A DNA stretch of 64,000 bases from an uncultured Robinsoniella sp. (GCA_900539655.1 UQCR01000023.1:3428-67427); one strand, 5' to 3'. Counted from the first letter of the stretch, positions 42,411 through 51,348 are shown. Notes: generated by a model from the sequence alone, not told the origin. A program made the numbers and translations.

Positions 42411-43409
42411 TTAGCTTCTCGGCCGGCGGACTTTTGCCGATTCCCTGGGCTTTGATTTCTTCTCATATTCATCATATGCCTGTACAATTTTCTGCACCAA
42501 CGGATGTCTTACAACATCCTTGCTGGTTAACGTACAAAAGGAAATGTCTTCTACTTTCTTTAAGACCTGAACGGCAACATCCAGACCTGATTTTGTAGTA
42601 GAGGGCAGATCTTTTTGTGTTAAATCCCCGGTAACAATTACTTTTGATCCAAAACCAATTCTGGTAAGGAACATTTTCATCTGTGCAGGCGTGGTATTCT
42701 GGGCTTCGTCCAGAATAATATAGGCATTGTCCAGGGTTCGCCCCCTCATATATGCCAGCGGTGCAACCTCGATCAGTCCTTTTTCCATGTTCTTCTGGAA
42801 GCTGTCCGGTCCCATAATCTGGTACAGGGCATCATACAGCGGACGCAGATACGGATCGACCTTACTTTGCAGGTCCCCTGGCAGAAAGCCAAGCTTCTCG
42901 CCTGCTTCAATGGCAGGCCGGGTCAGAATAATGCGGCTAACTTCATCATTTTTAAATGCATTGATTGCCATTGCCATCGCAAGATAAGTTTTACCCGTAC
43001 CGGCAGGCCCGATTCCGAATACAATCATCTTTTCACGTATGGCATCCACATATTTTTTCTGACCCAATGTCTTTGGCTTGATTTGTTTACCGCTGATGGT
43101 ATTGCAGATGCAGTCTCTGTCGATTTCAACAATTGCGGACTCTTTATCTTCAAAAGATAAGGCAATGGTATAATCTACATTCTGTTCGCTGATTATATTG
43201 CCCTTTTTCGATAATTCCACCAGCTGTAAAATAATGTTCTTTGCCTTCAGGGCGGCGGCTTCGCTGCCGAGAATCTTTAATGCGCCCTCCCTGGAGATTA
43301 TCGTTACGTTCAGTGTTTTTTCGATTTTCTTAATATGCTGGTCAAACTGGCCGAACACATTCTTCTCATGTTCCATGGGAACAGAGGTTATGATTTCAAC
43401 GATGCTCAT
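42411..43409 (-). CDS. PhoH-like ATPase
   Basis: 332 residues: an N-terminal KH-like part (about 1-90) and a P-loop ATPase with GPAGTGKTYLA (near 137), TRPAIEAGEKLGFLPGD and Walker B YIILDEAQN. Proteins of this family are tied to RNA metabolism through ybeY. Its start overlaps the yqfD stop by 4 bases (ATGA). Confidence 0.95.
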   Translation of the reverse strand: MSIVEIITSVPMEHEKNVFGQFDQHIKKIEKTLNVTIISREGALKILGSEAAALKAKNIILQLVELSKKGNIISEQNVDYTIALSFEDKESAIVEIDRDCICNTISGKQIKPKTLGQKKYVDAIREKMIVFGIGPAGTGKTYLAMAMAINAFKNDEVSRIILTRPAIEAGEKLGFLPGDLQSKVDPYLRPLYDALYQIMGPDSFQKNMEKGLIEVAPLAYMRGRTLDNAYIILDEAQNTTPAQMKMFLTRIGFGSKVIVTGDLTQKDLPSTTKSGLDVAVQVLKKVEDISFCTLTSKDVVRHPLVQKIVQAYDEYEKKSKPRESAKVRRPRS

Positions 43410-44635
43410 TCACTTATAGTTCCTTCCTGTGGAGAAGTAATGATTTCTGTTGGGACTCTTTTGCCTGCTTTCCCAATCAAAATTAATTCTCCTTCTGCTT
43501 TACAGGTTTTCTCACCTACGTCTATTTTAACATTATTTTCAAATATTTGAACCCCTTTTTCCTGAATTTTTTCAATAAATTTATTAAGAGTTTCTGTTGC
43601 TTTGTTTATGGCCTCTTCTTTACTGTATTTTTTGTCTGCAATCCGGTACTCTTTTACCACAGATTTGCCAAAGCTGAAAGGCAGATAAAAGTCTTGTGTC
43701 AGCATTGCCTGGTATTCCTGGGTTACGGTATCGGACTTCTCAAAATTCGAGGATGGGTGGCTGATTCCAATAATATCCTGAAATATTTTCAGATAAACTC
43801 CTTCTTTTTCCAGCCCGGTATACTGCTTCTTTTTATAACTCAGGGGAAATTCATTTACATAGTGATAACTGGTTTTTACATAAATATCGGCATCTGAGGG
43901 AACATAACGCACATTGCTGACCTCTCCGCTGTCATTTAAGATTTCCAGCTTTCCAAGTACCAGGATATCACCTTCCTTAATCTCATCCCCGACTTTAACC
44001 TGAGGAGAACCTGCTCTCGTAATCATTTTGACAATAGTACCGTTTACATTGGATATAATATCGCTGTCATCGTATTCTTTTTCTTCCTCCAGTTCCAGAT
44101 CGGTATTTTCCTGTACATCGATAAACAGGCGGGTACCTTTAATTCTCACCGAAACCCAGATAAAGTCGGAAAATTGCCGCCTTAGCGCCGCGGCAAGTTC
44201 TTTACAGTCTATGCCGGATTTTTTTGCTCCATGGCCGGCACCGTTCTCATTGAGGTACTCTAAAATGACTTCCCTTGTCTCTGAGTAATTCCCCTCAATA
44301 CGGATATCCCAGATAAAACAGGAAAGCAAAAACAACATCGCCAGGCAGACGAGAAAGCCTGCCAGAAATAACTTCCTTTTTTTGTGGCGATGCAGGAAAA
44401 AGGGAAGTCCGTAACGTTTTTTTATTGTTATTTTTGTGCCTGTTTTGCGGACCAGAGGCCGTATCTGACGGAAATCCTTAATGGTCATATTCACTTCGTA
44501 ACAGGTATCGGCAGGTAGTAAATTCCATAAGTAAATATAGTGGTTGGCACAGAGGTTTAAAAACCGTTCATAGGAATTTCCCTGTACCCGGACTCTAACA
44601 TAGCCCTTTATGAACTGCAACAGCCTTTTTATCAA
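43406..44635 (-). CDS. yqfD: Sporulation protein YqfD
   Basis: 409 residues with one membrane helix (about 88-110, after KKRKLF). An N-terminal cytosolic domain and a large extracytoplasmic domain with GTRLFIDVQE and VKVGDEIKEGDILV follow. B. subtilis YqfD is made in the mother cell under sigma-E, and mutants have sporulation defects. It lies directly after yqfC and before phoH, the same order as in B. subtilis. Confidence 0.92.
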   Translation of the reverse strand: MIKRLLQFIKGYVRVRVQGNSYERFLNLCANHYIYLWNLLPADTCYEVNMTIKDFRQIRPLVRKTGTKITIKKRYGLPFFLHRHKKRKLFLAGFLVCLAMLFLLSCFIWDIRIEGNYSETREVILEYLNENGAGHGAKKSGIDCKELAAALRRQFSDFIWVSVRIKGTRLFIDVQENTDLELEEEKEYDDSDIISNVNGTIVKMITRAGSPQVKVGDEIKEGDILVLGKLEILNDSGEVSNVRYVPSDADIYVKTSYHYVNEFPLSYKKKQYTGLEKEGVYLKIFQDIIGISHPSSNFEKSDTVTQEYQAMLTQDFYLPFSFGKSVVKEYRIADKKYSKEEAINKATETLNKFIEKIQEKGVQIFENNVKIDVGEKTCKAEGELILIGKAGKRVPTEIITSPQEGTISE

Positions 44636-44652
44636 ACAGAGCCCCTCCTGGT

Positions 44653-44928
44653 TTATAAATAGTTTATCTGTTCGATATGTCCTCTCACTTTCAGTTCATC
44701 GCTGGTATAATACATAATCACCAGATGTTTCCCCAGAATCTCCAATTTACAGGTTTTTGTGGCTAACATCAGCCTGCTATCCGTATATTCAATGATACCT
44801 CTATAATTTTCGATAAAGGCTTCCTCTTGTCCTGTAAGTGATACCAGTACTGCTCCAAGAGTCAGGTCATCCGGTATTTCCATTGCCTGGGTCATCTTAT
44901 AATACAACGGCTTTTTCTTCGAACTCAT
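44653..44928 (-). CDS. yqfC: YabP/YqfC-family sporulation protein
   Basis: 91-residue protein with the family pattern IPDDLTLGAVLVSLTGQEEAFIENYRG and ILGKHLVIMYYTSDELKVRGHI. In B. subtilis yqfC is a sigma-E-controlled sporulation gene. It begins the yqfC-yqfD-phoH-ybeY run. The ribosome site AAAAGG lies about 13 bases before the ATG, longer than usual. Confidence 0.9.
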   Translation of the reverse strand: MSSKKKPLYYKMTQAMEIPDDLTLGAVLVSLTGQEEAFIENYRGIIEYTDSRLMLATKTCKLEILGKHLVIMYYTSDELKVRGHIEQINYL

Positions 44929-44953
44929 ATACTATTTTTGCCTTTTATTACAC

Positions 44954-44981
44954 AATATATGAGAGAATTATTTACTTATAC
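44954..44981 (-). promoter_or_regulatory. Candidate sigma-E promoter for yqfC-yqfD
   Basis: Minus strand GTATAAG (44975-44981), 13 bases, CATATATT (44954-44961). The -10 matches the sigma-E pattern well; the -35 is weak. Position fits the yqfC ribosome site. Confidence 0.35.
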
Positions 44982-45529
44982 CTGCCAAAAAAAATCATTC
45001 CGAACCAGGTTACGGTAGTATTGTCATAAAAGAAATCGATCTGACATTTTTCGGCGGATTCTGTTACCAGAATGCCATAGCTTTCTATACAGGGAAACAT
45101 CTGTTTTGGATGGCGGCAGGGTGAATCCGGATAGGTGCAGTGTTCACAGATATGGCAGGATTCACTGGAAAGAGCCATACATTCCTCACCCAGGAAGCTT
45201 TGGATATCCTTAAGCAGCCCCCTTGTGACTTTCTCATGTTCTTTTCTTGTAGCCAGGGTTTCCTCCAGAATAGCCGTATCACTGACCTCAGCCAGAGTGG
45301 TAAATAAAAGTGCTTTTTTATAATTCAGGCATTTCCTGCGGCATTCAGATACACTGCCCACAGCCGGAGGGCAGGACCAGGTAGTACCGTAACACTCGCA
45401 CTCCAGTTGGCATATCTGCCTGACATTTTCAGAAAAAACCAGTTCTTTCGTGTCTAAAAAACCATACTGGCAGATGGGGTAGGAAGCAATCAGGGCCTCC
45501 AGGTTTTCTAAGTTACTGTTCTCTTTCAT
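44972..45529 (-). CDS. DUF2284 Cys-rich putative metal-binding protein
   Basis: 185 residues with many cysteines in iron-sulfur or zinc-like spacing: CQLECECYGTTWSCPP (about 37-55), CRRKC, then CHICEHCTYPDSPCRHP and FPC. No known catalytic motif is visible. DUF2284 proteins are widespread in anaerobes, with no established function. The gene overlaps the end of the LuxC-like gene by 17 bases, which implies translational coupling and suggests a role with the acyl reductase, possibly electron transfer or metal handling (inference). Confidence 0.85.
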   Translation of the reverse strand: MKENSNLENLEALIASYPICQYGFLDTKELVFSENVRQICQLECECYGTTWSCPPAVGSVSECRRKCLNYKKALLFTTLAEVSDTAILEETLATRKEHEKVTRGLLKDIQSFLGEECMALSSESCHICEHCTYPDSPCRHPKQMFPCIESYGILVTESAEKCQIDFFYDNTTVTWFGMIFFGRYK

Positions 45530-46787
45530 GTTTCTCTTCTCCTGATAATTCGTATATTTCTTCCACGAGCCTTACATACTGCTGCAGTGAAAATCTTCCG
45601 TCATGAGTCATTCCAAGCTGCTTTTTTGACATTTCACCGATGCCTGTGATCTTAGTCAGGCCTGTACGGGACAGTTTTTGAATCAAAGAAGTACTAAAAG
45701 GATAGATACCGGCTGTCTGCAGATAAAGTTTGGACTTGTGCAGGGCGGCACCTATTCTCTCCGGCTTCAGTGGTTTTACCCAGACATTTCCATAGAGCAT
45801 GGATAATTCCAGATCAGAATCCCGTTTGCAGATAACGCTGCTTCTCTGGTTCTGGTAAATGATTTCTTTTTGATCTGTATTTTCCAGACGTCTGGTGAGG
45901 GCTTCTAAGGTCAGTTTCCCCTGGAGATAATCCGGAAGCATATACTCTTTTTCAATTTCGCCCAATATTTTTGCAAAGCGTTTTCCAAAAGCGGCAATGT
46001 CTTCAAAATTGTCCGTATCCAGATATATTCCCTGGCAGGAATTACAGAGCAGCTGGTTTGTCTCAAACAGGTGGTGTGCCAGCTTTAAAAGCAGGGAATC
46101 GGGTATGTTCATATCCTGTATGTAACAGAAACTGAGTTTGTGCCCCCATTCCACAATCTCAGCATTTACCGGGGCATTCTTTCTCACCGCCTCAATTGCA
46201 TCATCCGATCCCCATACGACAATGGTATTTGCTAAGTGCATCAGCTTTTGAACGGTTACAAGATCGGAGGACGGCGTGTCAAATACATAGATGTATTCTT
46301 TTAACCGGGGTTCATATTCCATGAGTTTTTGCAGCAGGAAGACGGAAAGCCCGTGATCTGCAGAGGGAAGTTTCAGAATGTTAATATTCCCTGTAAGCAG
46401 GCCTTCCAGAACACTGTATGCAGGCAGGATATCCATATTCCCAGCCGCTATATGAAAAAGCACTCCTTTAGGCAGGATCATTATACTATTATCCTGCTTC
46501 ATGGAATCCAGCTCCCGTGAGGTTCTTTTTCCTAATGCATCCTTTTGAAATGTTTCTACCAGTGCCTGTATCTCTGTCCTGGAAAGTTCCTCATGTTCTA
46601 AAAATGGTGCAAATTCCATATCTAAATTTCCGTTTAAAAAGTCATCTGCAAAGCGTCCGGATGCATCCAGTACAGTCTGACGGTCAAGGGATTTATTGGA
46701 TATGGTATCCACGATCTGTTTGGAAACCAGTTGTATTGCCTTTTCTGTTTCTGTATTGCTCCATAGATTGCCATTTATCAGCAGCAT
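45513..46787 (-). CDS. LuxC-like acyl-CoA/acyl-protein reductase
   Basis: 424 residues. Family LuxC: NAD(P)H-dependent reduction of an acyl thioester to fatty aldehyde through an acyl-cysteine. The likely catalytic cysteine is Cys248 in NQLLCNSCQG, aligned with the NQQxC motif of LuxC; Cys251 is close by. GVLFHIAAGNMDILP (about 109-122) and LTGNINILKLPS fit the nucleotide-binding part. The ATG at 46787 follows AAGGAGGAGTTTA and overlaps the luxE-like stop by one base. There are no luciferase genes nearby, so light production is not suggested. Confidence 0.85.
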   Translation of the reverse strand: MLLINGNLWSNTETEKAIQLVSKQIVDTISNKSLDRQTVLDASGRFADDFLNGNLDMEFAPFLEHEELSRTEIQALVETFQKDALGKRTSRELDSMKQDNSIMILPKGVLFHIAAGNMDILPAYSVLEGLLTGNINILKLPSADHGLSVFLLQKLMEYEPRLKEYIYVFDTPSSDLVTVQKLMHLANTIVVWGSDDAIEAVRKNAPVNAEIVEWGHKLSFCYIQDMNIPDSLLLKLAHHLFETNQLLCNSCQGIYLDTDNFEDIAAFGKRFAKILGEIEKEYMLPDYLQGKLTLEALTRRLENTDQKEIIYQNQRSSVICKRDSDLELSMLYGNVWVKPLKPERIGAALHKSKLYLQTAGIYPFSTSLIQKLSRTGLTKITGIGEMSKKQLGMTHDGRFSLQQYVRLVEEIYELSGEEKHEREQ

Positions 46788-47902
46788 TAAACTCCTCCTT
46801 CCAGTATTTCTTTGGCACCGGCTGAACATGTCTTTACATCCTGTACACCCACTCGTCCCAGTATTTCCAGATAATCACCCGGATTGCCGCAGCCGCATTC
46901 TTCATGGGAATGAATGCACCCCAGGTCATCTGTCACAATACTCATAATGGGAATGCTGGAATGTACGGGGGTCATCAGATTAATCAATCCGGTTTCTCCC
47001 TTATCCAGAGGTTCCAGGGTCTTCACATCACGGATTACCACACGGGCGTAAGAAGGAATGTGGAAATGATGGTTTTTGCAGGTACAATATAGAACAGGGT
47101 GTTCGGCTGCACCAAAAAATTCATGTATATTCTCCTGCCCAATCCCCAGCGTTTGTTTAGCCAAAGCGTAAAGTTCATCTTTGGAAATTTCCTGGCTTGA
47201 AAATTGTTTCCACCCACCGCCAAGAAGGATCTTAGATCCTTTTGGAAGGCAGCAGCTGAGATTAGCTTCCTGCATTTTTTCCAGTAAAAAATAAAGGTAG
47301 GATGGAAATCCAATAATGCGGACGGCAGTCTTTTTTTGAGCCAAATCCATAGTTCTTTTTAACAATGCTTCCAGATTCAGCTGGTATTTTCCATTTTTAT
47401 ATGTCAGAGCATACCTTCTTGAAACAGGCAGAGCATACAGTGAAGACAAAGTGGCAGTTTTGGAAATGACTGTTTTATTTTCACGTGTTGGCTGATATCC
47501 CAGCATAATATAGTGAGTTGGTTTCATGGAAAACAGCCTGTGTATTTTCCCCAGACGGATTGCCATACCGGCAAGGAGTAAAATCTCTAAAGGAGAGTAA
47601 CTGATATTACTTACTTTTCCGCTTGTACCCGATGAAGTGACTTCTACAAAGGAAGAATGCTCAACGGATATATCATTTCTTTTCAGATATGAAGTAGGGA
47701 TTACAGGTATATTGTACAGGTCTTCTTCGGATTTTAGCTGCTCCGGGTTAAAATTATATAACTTGCATATGTCCCGGTACTGGTTTGAATTCTGATAGAA
47801 ATCCCTGCAGGCTGCCTTCATCGCATGGAAAAAGTTATCCCGGTTTTGCTGGTGATCGTAGGGGTTCCTGGATCTGAATAATTTTCGTATATATCTATCC
47901 AT
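46787..47902 (-). CDS. LuxE-like acyl-protein synthetase
   Basis: 371 residues of the LuxE/PaaK-type adenylating family. It activates a carboxylic acid as acyl-AMP and transfers it to its own cysteine for delivery to LuxC. The ATP-binding motif is TSSGTSGK (89-96). FGAAEHPVLYCTCKNHHFHIP and TDDLGCIHSHEECGCG are family segments, and Cys359, 13 residues from the C-terminus, corresponds in position to the acyl-accepting cysteine of LuxE. The start has GGGAG before the ATG. It is coupled to the LuxC-like gene. Confidence 0.82.
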   Translation of the reverse strand: MDRYIRKLFRSRNPYDHQQNRDNFFHAMKAACRDFYQNSNQYRDICKLYNFNPEQLKSEEDLYNIPVIPTSYLKRNDISVEHSSFVEVTSSGTSGKVSNISYSPLEILLLAGMAIRLGKIHRLFSMKPTHYIMLGYQPTRENKTVISKTATLSSLYALPVSRRYALTYKNGKYQLNLEALLKRTMDLAQKKTAVRIIGFPSYLYFLLEKMQEANLSCCLPKGSKILLGGGWKQFSSQEISKDELYALAKQTLGIGQENIHEFFGAAEHPVLYCTCKNHHFHIPSYARVVIRDVKTLEPLDKGETGLINLMTPVHSSIPIMSIVTDDLGCIHSHEECGCGNPGDYLEILGRVGVQDVKTCSAGAKEILEGGV

Positions 47903-47925
47903 AACGTTTCTCCCTTACGGTCCGG

Positions 47926-48918
47926 TCAGGACGATGAGCTGGAAGCAGATGCTGCTGCTGCACTGGTGGCAGCAACGGAAGCACAGATTGCTGCCTGCTG
48001 TGCAATCACAAGGGATACCACTCCATTGAGAGCGGCTGTCTTCATAGGCTGAAGCTGTGGCATATAATCACACATGGTCAGTACGCCTGCATACATCAGG
48101 CGTTGTCTTGCACCAATGCCAAATGCTCCGAAGCCTTTCTGGGAATGAAGATAATCGTCCACATCCATGATATCCTGTGCCAGTGTTTTTACATCCGTAT
48201 CTAAAAGTGCCAGTACCCCCAGTGTCGCCAGTTCGTAGCTTGTTCCGTATTTATGGCCATTGGATTTCAGATATTCAAATAATGCCATTGCTTTTTCACA
48301 CTTCTGCTCTGCTGCCCCTTCACCCAATGAAAGGATATGGCTTAGGGACTGTACAGCATTTCCCGAAAAGAAGTAAGGTTTTAGCAGCGTATAGCATCGT
48401 TCCATCTCCTGCTCGATATAGACATCATCCAGTTCAGAGAGGGCTAGCAGGGCGGCAAATGAGCTGTCCTCACCGGATGTGAGAAAAGGATGTGTTTCCT
48501 TCATACGGTTGTAAATTGTTCTGGTCCTTTGGGTAATTCGCTCGTATTGTCCGGGTTCTGCCATATCCGAGATTACAGATGCTGCTACCGTCAGGTATTC
48601 TGATCCCCAGAAAACTTCTTTTAACTTTCCGTAAATATCAAGCATTTGGTTTAGTTTATATTCCGGACTGGGAGAAAGGGAAAGGGTTGCCACCGTTGCC
48701 ATTTTCGATATTCCCCGGAAGTTTGAGAAAATGCCGGTTTTTTCTTTCAGGAGATCCCGGCAGTCTTTCATCACACCTGCGTCTGCCTGTACGCCTTTGA
48801 TCGTAAATAAGCTTGCACAAAGCGGATATATGTAATAGCTTTCCCAGCCGAATGCATTTTTTATAATATCTCTGTTTTCTATAAATAGATGACATCGTTT
48901 TTGTAATTCTTCTCTCAT
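47926..48918 (-). CDS. DUF4003 family protein
   Basis: 330 residues, mostly alpha-helical with repeat-like segments and no catalytic motif I recognise. SLSPSPEYKLNQMLDIYGKL and GFGAFGIGARQRLMYAGVL are DUF4003 signatures. The C-terminus is a small-residue tail (Ala/Ser with SSSSS at the very end). No signal peptide. It is the first gene of the luxE-luxC-DUF2284 operon. Its role there is unknown. Confidence 0.8.
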   Translation of the reverse strand: MREELQKRCHLFIENRDIIKNAFGWESYYIYPLCASLFTIKGVQADAGVMKDCRDLLKEKTGIFSNFRGISKMATVATLSLSPSPEYKLNQMLDIYGKLKEVFWGSEYLTVAASVISDMAEPGQYERITQRTRTIYNRMKETHPFLTSGEDSSFAALLALSELDDVYIEQEMERCYTLLKPYFFSGNAVQSLSHILSLGEGAAEQKCEKAMALFEYLKSNGHKYGTSYELATLGVLALLDTDVKTLAQDIMDVDDYLHSQKGFGAFGIGARQRLMYAGVLTMCDYMPQLQPMKTAALNGVVSLVIAQQAAICASVAATSAAAASASSSSS

Positions 48919-48976
48919 ATTTTCGCCTCCTGTATGATTGTATAAATTGTTTGTTTTTTCAGTATGTTCTATCGCT

Positions 48977-49005
48977 ATTATACATTAGAAAGTCAAGGAA
49001 GCCAA
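48977..49005 (-). promoter_or_regulatory. Promoter of the DUF4003-luxE-luxC-DUF2284 operon
   Basis: Minus strand TTGGCT (49000-49005), 17 bases, TATAAT (48977-48982). The leader to the ATG at 48918 is about 50 bases and AGGAGG lies before the start. Confidence 0.7.
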
Positions 49006-49014
49006 TCAAAAAAA

Positions 49015-49042
49015 GAAGTCTATCACATTCTGGATAAACTTC
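49015..49042 (-). terminator. Terminator after rlmH
   Basis: GAAGTCTATC (49015-49024) pairs with GATAAACTTC (49033-49042) with one G-T-type mismatch, followed by a run of seven T in the minus direction. Confidence 0.88.
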
Positions 49043-49056
49043 TTTCTTACAAACCT

Positions 49057-49536
49057 TTATTTGTGGTAGGGTTCATTTTGTATAATGCGGTAAGCACGGT
49101 AAATCTGCTCTAATAATATAACGCGCATGAGCTGATGAGGAAAGGTCATGTCAGAAAAACTGATCAGGCGGTCAGCCCTTTTTAGTACACGCTCATCCAT
49201 GCCAAGTGAACCGCCGATAATAAACATCAGATGGCTGTCACCGCCTATGCCAAGACGGTTAATGTTGTCTGAGAAGTCCTCAGAAGACATTTTTTTACCC
49301 TGAATCGCAAGTGCAAAAACATAAGCATTATCTTTGATGGCTTTTAAGATACGATCGCCTTCTTTTGCTTTAATCTGCATCTCTTCTGCTTCACTTGCCC
49401 CGTCCGGTGTCTTTTCATCAGCCAATTCCAGAATCTCCAGCTTGCAGTACCTGCTGAGGCGTTTGGCATATTCTTTAATGGCATCTGTAAAGTATTTTTC
49501 TTTTATTTTCCCTACGGTAATTAAAGTTATTCTCAT
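49057..49536 (-). CDS. rlmH: 23S rRNA (pseudouridine1915-N3)-methyltransferase
   Basis: SPOUT-family methyltransferase acting on the assembled ribosome, 159 residues. The SAM knot includes FIIGGSLGMDERVLKRAD (about 105-122) and the C-terminal FPHQLMRVILLEQIYRAYRI. It follows the Dabb gene by 6 bases. Confidence 0.97.
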   Translation of the reverse strand: MRITLITVGKIKEKYFTDAIKEYAKRLSRYCKLEILELADEKTPDGASEAEEMQIKAKEGDRILKAIKDNAYVFALAIQGKKMSSEDFSDNINRLGIGGDSHLMFIIGGSLGMDERVLKRADRLISFSDMTFPHQLMRVILLEQIYRAYRIIQNEPYHK

Positions 49537-49542
49537 TGTAGA

Positions 49543-49836
49543 TTAAAAGTCCAGGCAGGCACGGTTACAGGTTACGCTTCTGACAAATTTACCGGCCTCA
49601 ACATGTGCAGGATGAACGGTATAATTATTCAGTGCTTCCACGCTTTCATATTCTCCAATCAGGGCGATATCACGATTGCTGCTGTCTAGTTCATTCTGAA
49701 CTACCTGTAAGGAAATAACACCAGGTATTACGTCTTTCAGGGGCTCCAGGATAGACTTCATTTTCATTCCTGCTTCTTTTTTTTCTTCTGCTGTCATAGT
49801 TTCTACAAAATTCCAAAGTACAATATGTTTTACCAT
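49543..49836 (-). CDS. Dabb (stress-responsive A/B barrel) domain protein
   Basis: 97-residue dimeric ferredoxin-like barrel. MVKHIVLWNF at the start and the YTVHPAHVEAGKFVRSV motif near the end are typical. The function is unknown; members are often called stress-responsive. It is co-transcribed with rlmH. The ATG at 49836 follows AGGAGCAATCATT. Confidence 0.9.
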   Translation of the reverse strand: MVKHIVLWNFVETMTAEEKKEAGMKMKSILEPLKDVIPGVISLQVVQNELDSSNRDIALIGEYESVEALNNYTVHPAHVEAGKFVRSVTCNRACLDF

Positions 49837-49892
49837 AATGATTGCTCCTATTCTTCTTTATAATATTTCTATTGTTTTGGTGCATATAGGAA

Positions 49893-49930
49893 AAGAGGGG
49901 GAAGGATACTGATACCGCTTCCGCCCTCTT
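49893..49930 (-). terminator. Terminator after nfnB
   Basis: AAGAGGGGGAAG (49893-49904) pairs with CTTCCGCCCTCTT (49918-49930) with one bulge. In the minus direction TTTTCC follows. Confidence 0.8.
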
Positions 49931-49959
49931 TCTATAGATAAGGGTTAATGGATTTTACC

Positions 49960-51348
49960 TTATCTGTTTTTTAAAAACTCATCAATTCCTTTAGCTGCGG
50001 CTTTTCCTGCACCCATAGCAAGGATAACGGTAGCTGCGCCTGTTACGGCATCTCCGCCTGCGTATACCCCGTCTTTGCTGGTCTTACCGGTATCTTCATC
50101 AGCGATAATACATTTACGTTTATTAATATCCAGACCGATGGTTGTGGAAGAAATCAATGGGTTTGGAGAAGTTCCAAGGGACATGATAACCGTATCCAGA
50201 TCTAATTCAAACTCAGATCCCGGAATTTCAACCGGACGTCTTCTTCCGGATGCATCAGGTTCACCAAGCTCCATACGGATACATTTCATGCCTTTTACAG
50301 CGTCATTTTCATCCACCAGAATCTCGATCGGATTGGTTAATAAATCAAAGATGATGCCTTCTTCTTTTGCATGATGTACTTCTTCTACTCTGGCTGGAAG
50401 TTCAGCTTCGCTTCTACGATATACAATATGTACTTCTGCACCCAGACGCAGAGCAGTTCTGGCTGCATCCATAGCTACGTTACCGCCTCCGACTACCGCT
50501 ACTTTTTTACCACGTGCAATTGGTGTATCATAATCTTCACGGAATGCTTTCATCAGATTATTTCTGGTCAGGTATTCATTTGCGGAGAATACTCCGTTTG
50601 CATTTTCGCCAGGAATACCCATAAACATTGGAAGACCTGCGCCGGATCCGATAAATACAGCTTCAAATCCTTCGTCATTCATCAACTCATCAATGGTTGT
50701 GGATTTTCCAATAATAACGTTTGTTTCCAGCTTTACGCCAAGGGATTTTACGTTTTCCACTTCTTTTGCAACTACATCTAATTTTGGAAGACGGAATTCC
50801 GGAATACCATATACCAATACTCCGCCAGGCTCGTGAAGAGCTTCAAAAATCGTAACATTATATCCCATTTTTGCCAGGTCGCCTGCGCAGGTAAGTCCTG
50901 CAGGACCGGAACCGATTACTGCTACTTTATGTCCGTTTGAAGATTCCGGTGCAGGTGGTTTCACATCGTTATCTCTCGCCCAGTCTGCTACGAAACGTTC
51001 CAGTTTACCGATGGAAACAGGTTCGCCTTTGATGCCGCGGATACATTTTCCTTCACACTGGCTTTCCTGAGGGCATACACGTCCGCAGATAGCCGGAAGG
51101 GAACTGGATTCGGAAATTACATTATAAGCTTCCTTGATATTTCCTTCTTTTACCGCACTGATAAATCCAGGGATATTAATGGAAACCGGACAGCCTGTAA
51201 TACATTTTGCATTTTTACAATTGATGCAGCGTACGGCTTCTTCCATAGCCTCTTCCTGATTATATCCAAGACATACTTCTTCAAAATTGGCAGCTCTGAC
51301 TTTCGGAGCCTGTTCTCTTACCGGTACCTTTTTTAATACGTCACCCAT
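49960..51348 (-). CDS. nfnB: NfnB-type large subunit (NADPH-dependent glutamate synthase small-subunit family)
   Basis: 462 residues. The N-terminal region binds two 4Fe-4S clusters (CINCKNAKCITGCP, then CGRVCPQESQCEGKC). Two Rossmann motifs follow: GSGPAGLTCAGDL for FAD and VGGGNVAMDAARTA for NADP(H). Read alone, this is GltD-like glutamate synthase. Paired with the ferredoxin reductase-like gene, it matches NfnB of the electron-bifurcating NADH-dependent ferredoxin:NADP oxidoreductase (also named SudA). The ATG overlaps the nfnA stop (TAATG), giving coupled, probably equimolar synthesis. Confidence 0.88.
   Translation of the reverse strand: MGDVLKKVPVREQAPKVRAANFEEVCLGYNQEEAMEEAVRCINCKNAKCITGCPVSINIPGFISAVKEGNIKEAYNVISESSSLPAICGRVCPQESQCEGKCIRGIKGEPVSIGKLERFVADWARDNDVKPPAPESSNGHKVAVIGSGPAGLTCAGDLAKMGYNVTIFEALHEPGGVLVYGIPEFRLPKLDVVAKEVENVKSLGVKLETNVIIGKSTTIDELMNDEGFEAVFIGSGAGLPMFMGIPGENANGVFSANEYLTRNNLMKAFREDYDTPIARGKKVAVVGGGNVAMDAARTALRLGAEVHIVYRRSEAELPARVEEVHHAKEEGIIFDLLTNPIEILVDENDAVKGMKCIRMELGEPDASGRRRPVEIPGSEFELDLDTVIMSLGTSPNPLISSTTIGLDINKRKCIIADEDTGKTSKDGVYAGGDAVTGAATVILAMGAGKAAAKGIDEFLKNR

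Noticed and set aside
45513..47902. Bioluminescence operon
   Set aside because: Only LuxC- and LuxE-like genes are present, with no luciferase or thioesterase genes and an anaerobic context.
49960..51348. Annotation as glutamate synthase small subunit (gltD)
   Set aside because: There is no large subunit gene, and the overlapping nfnA-type gene makes NfnB more likely.
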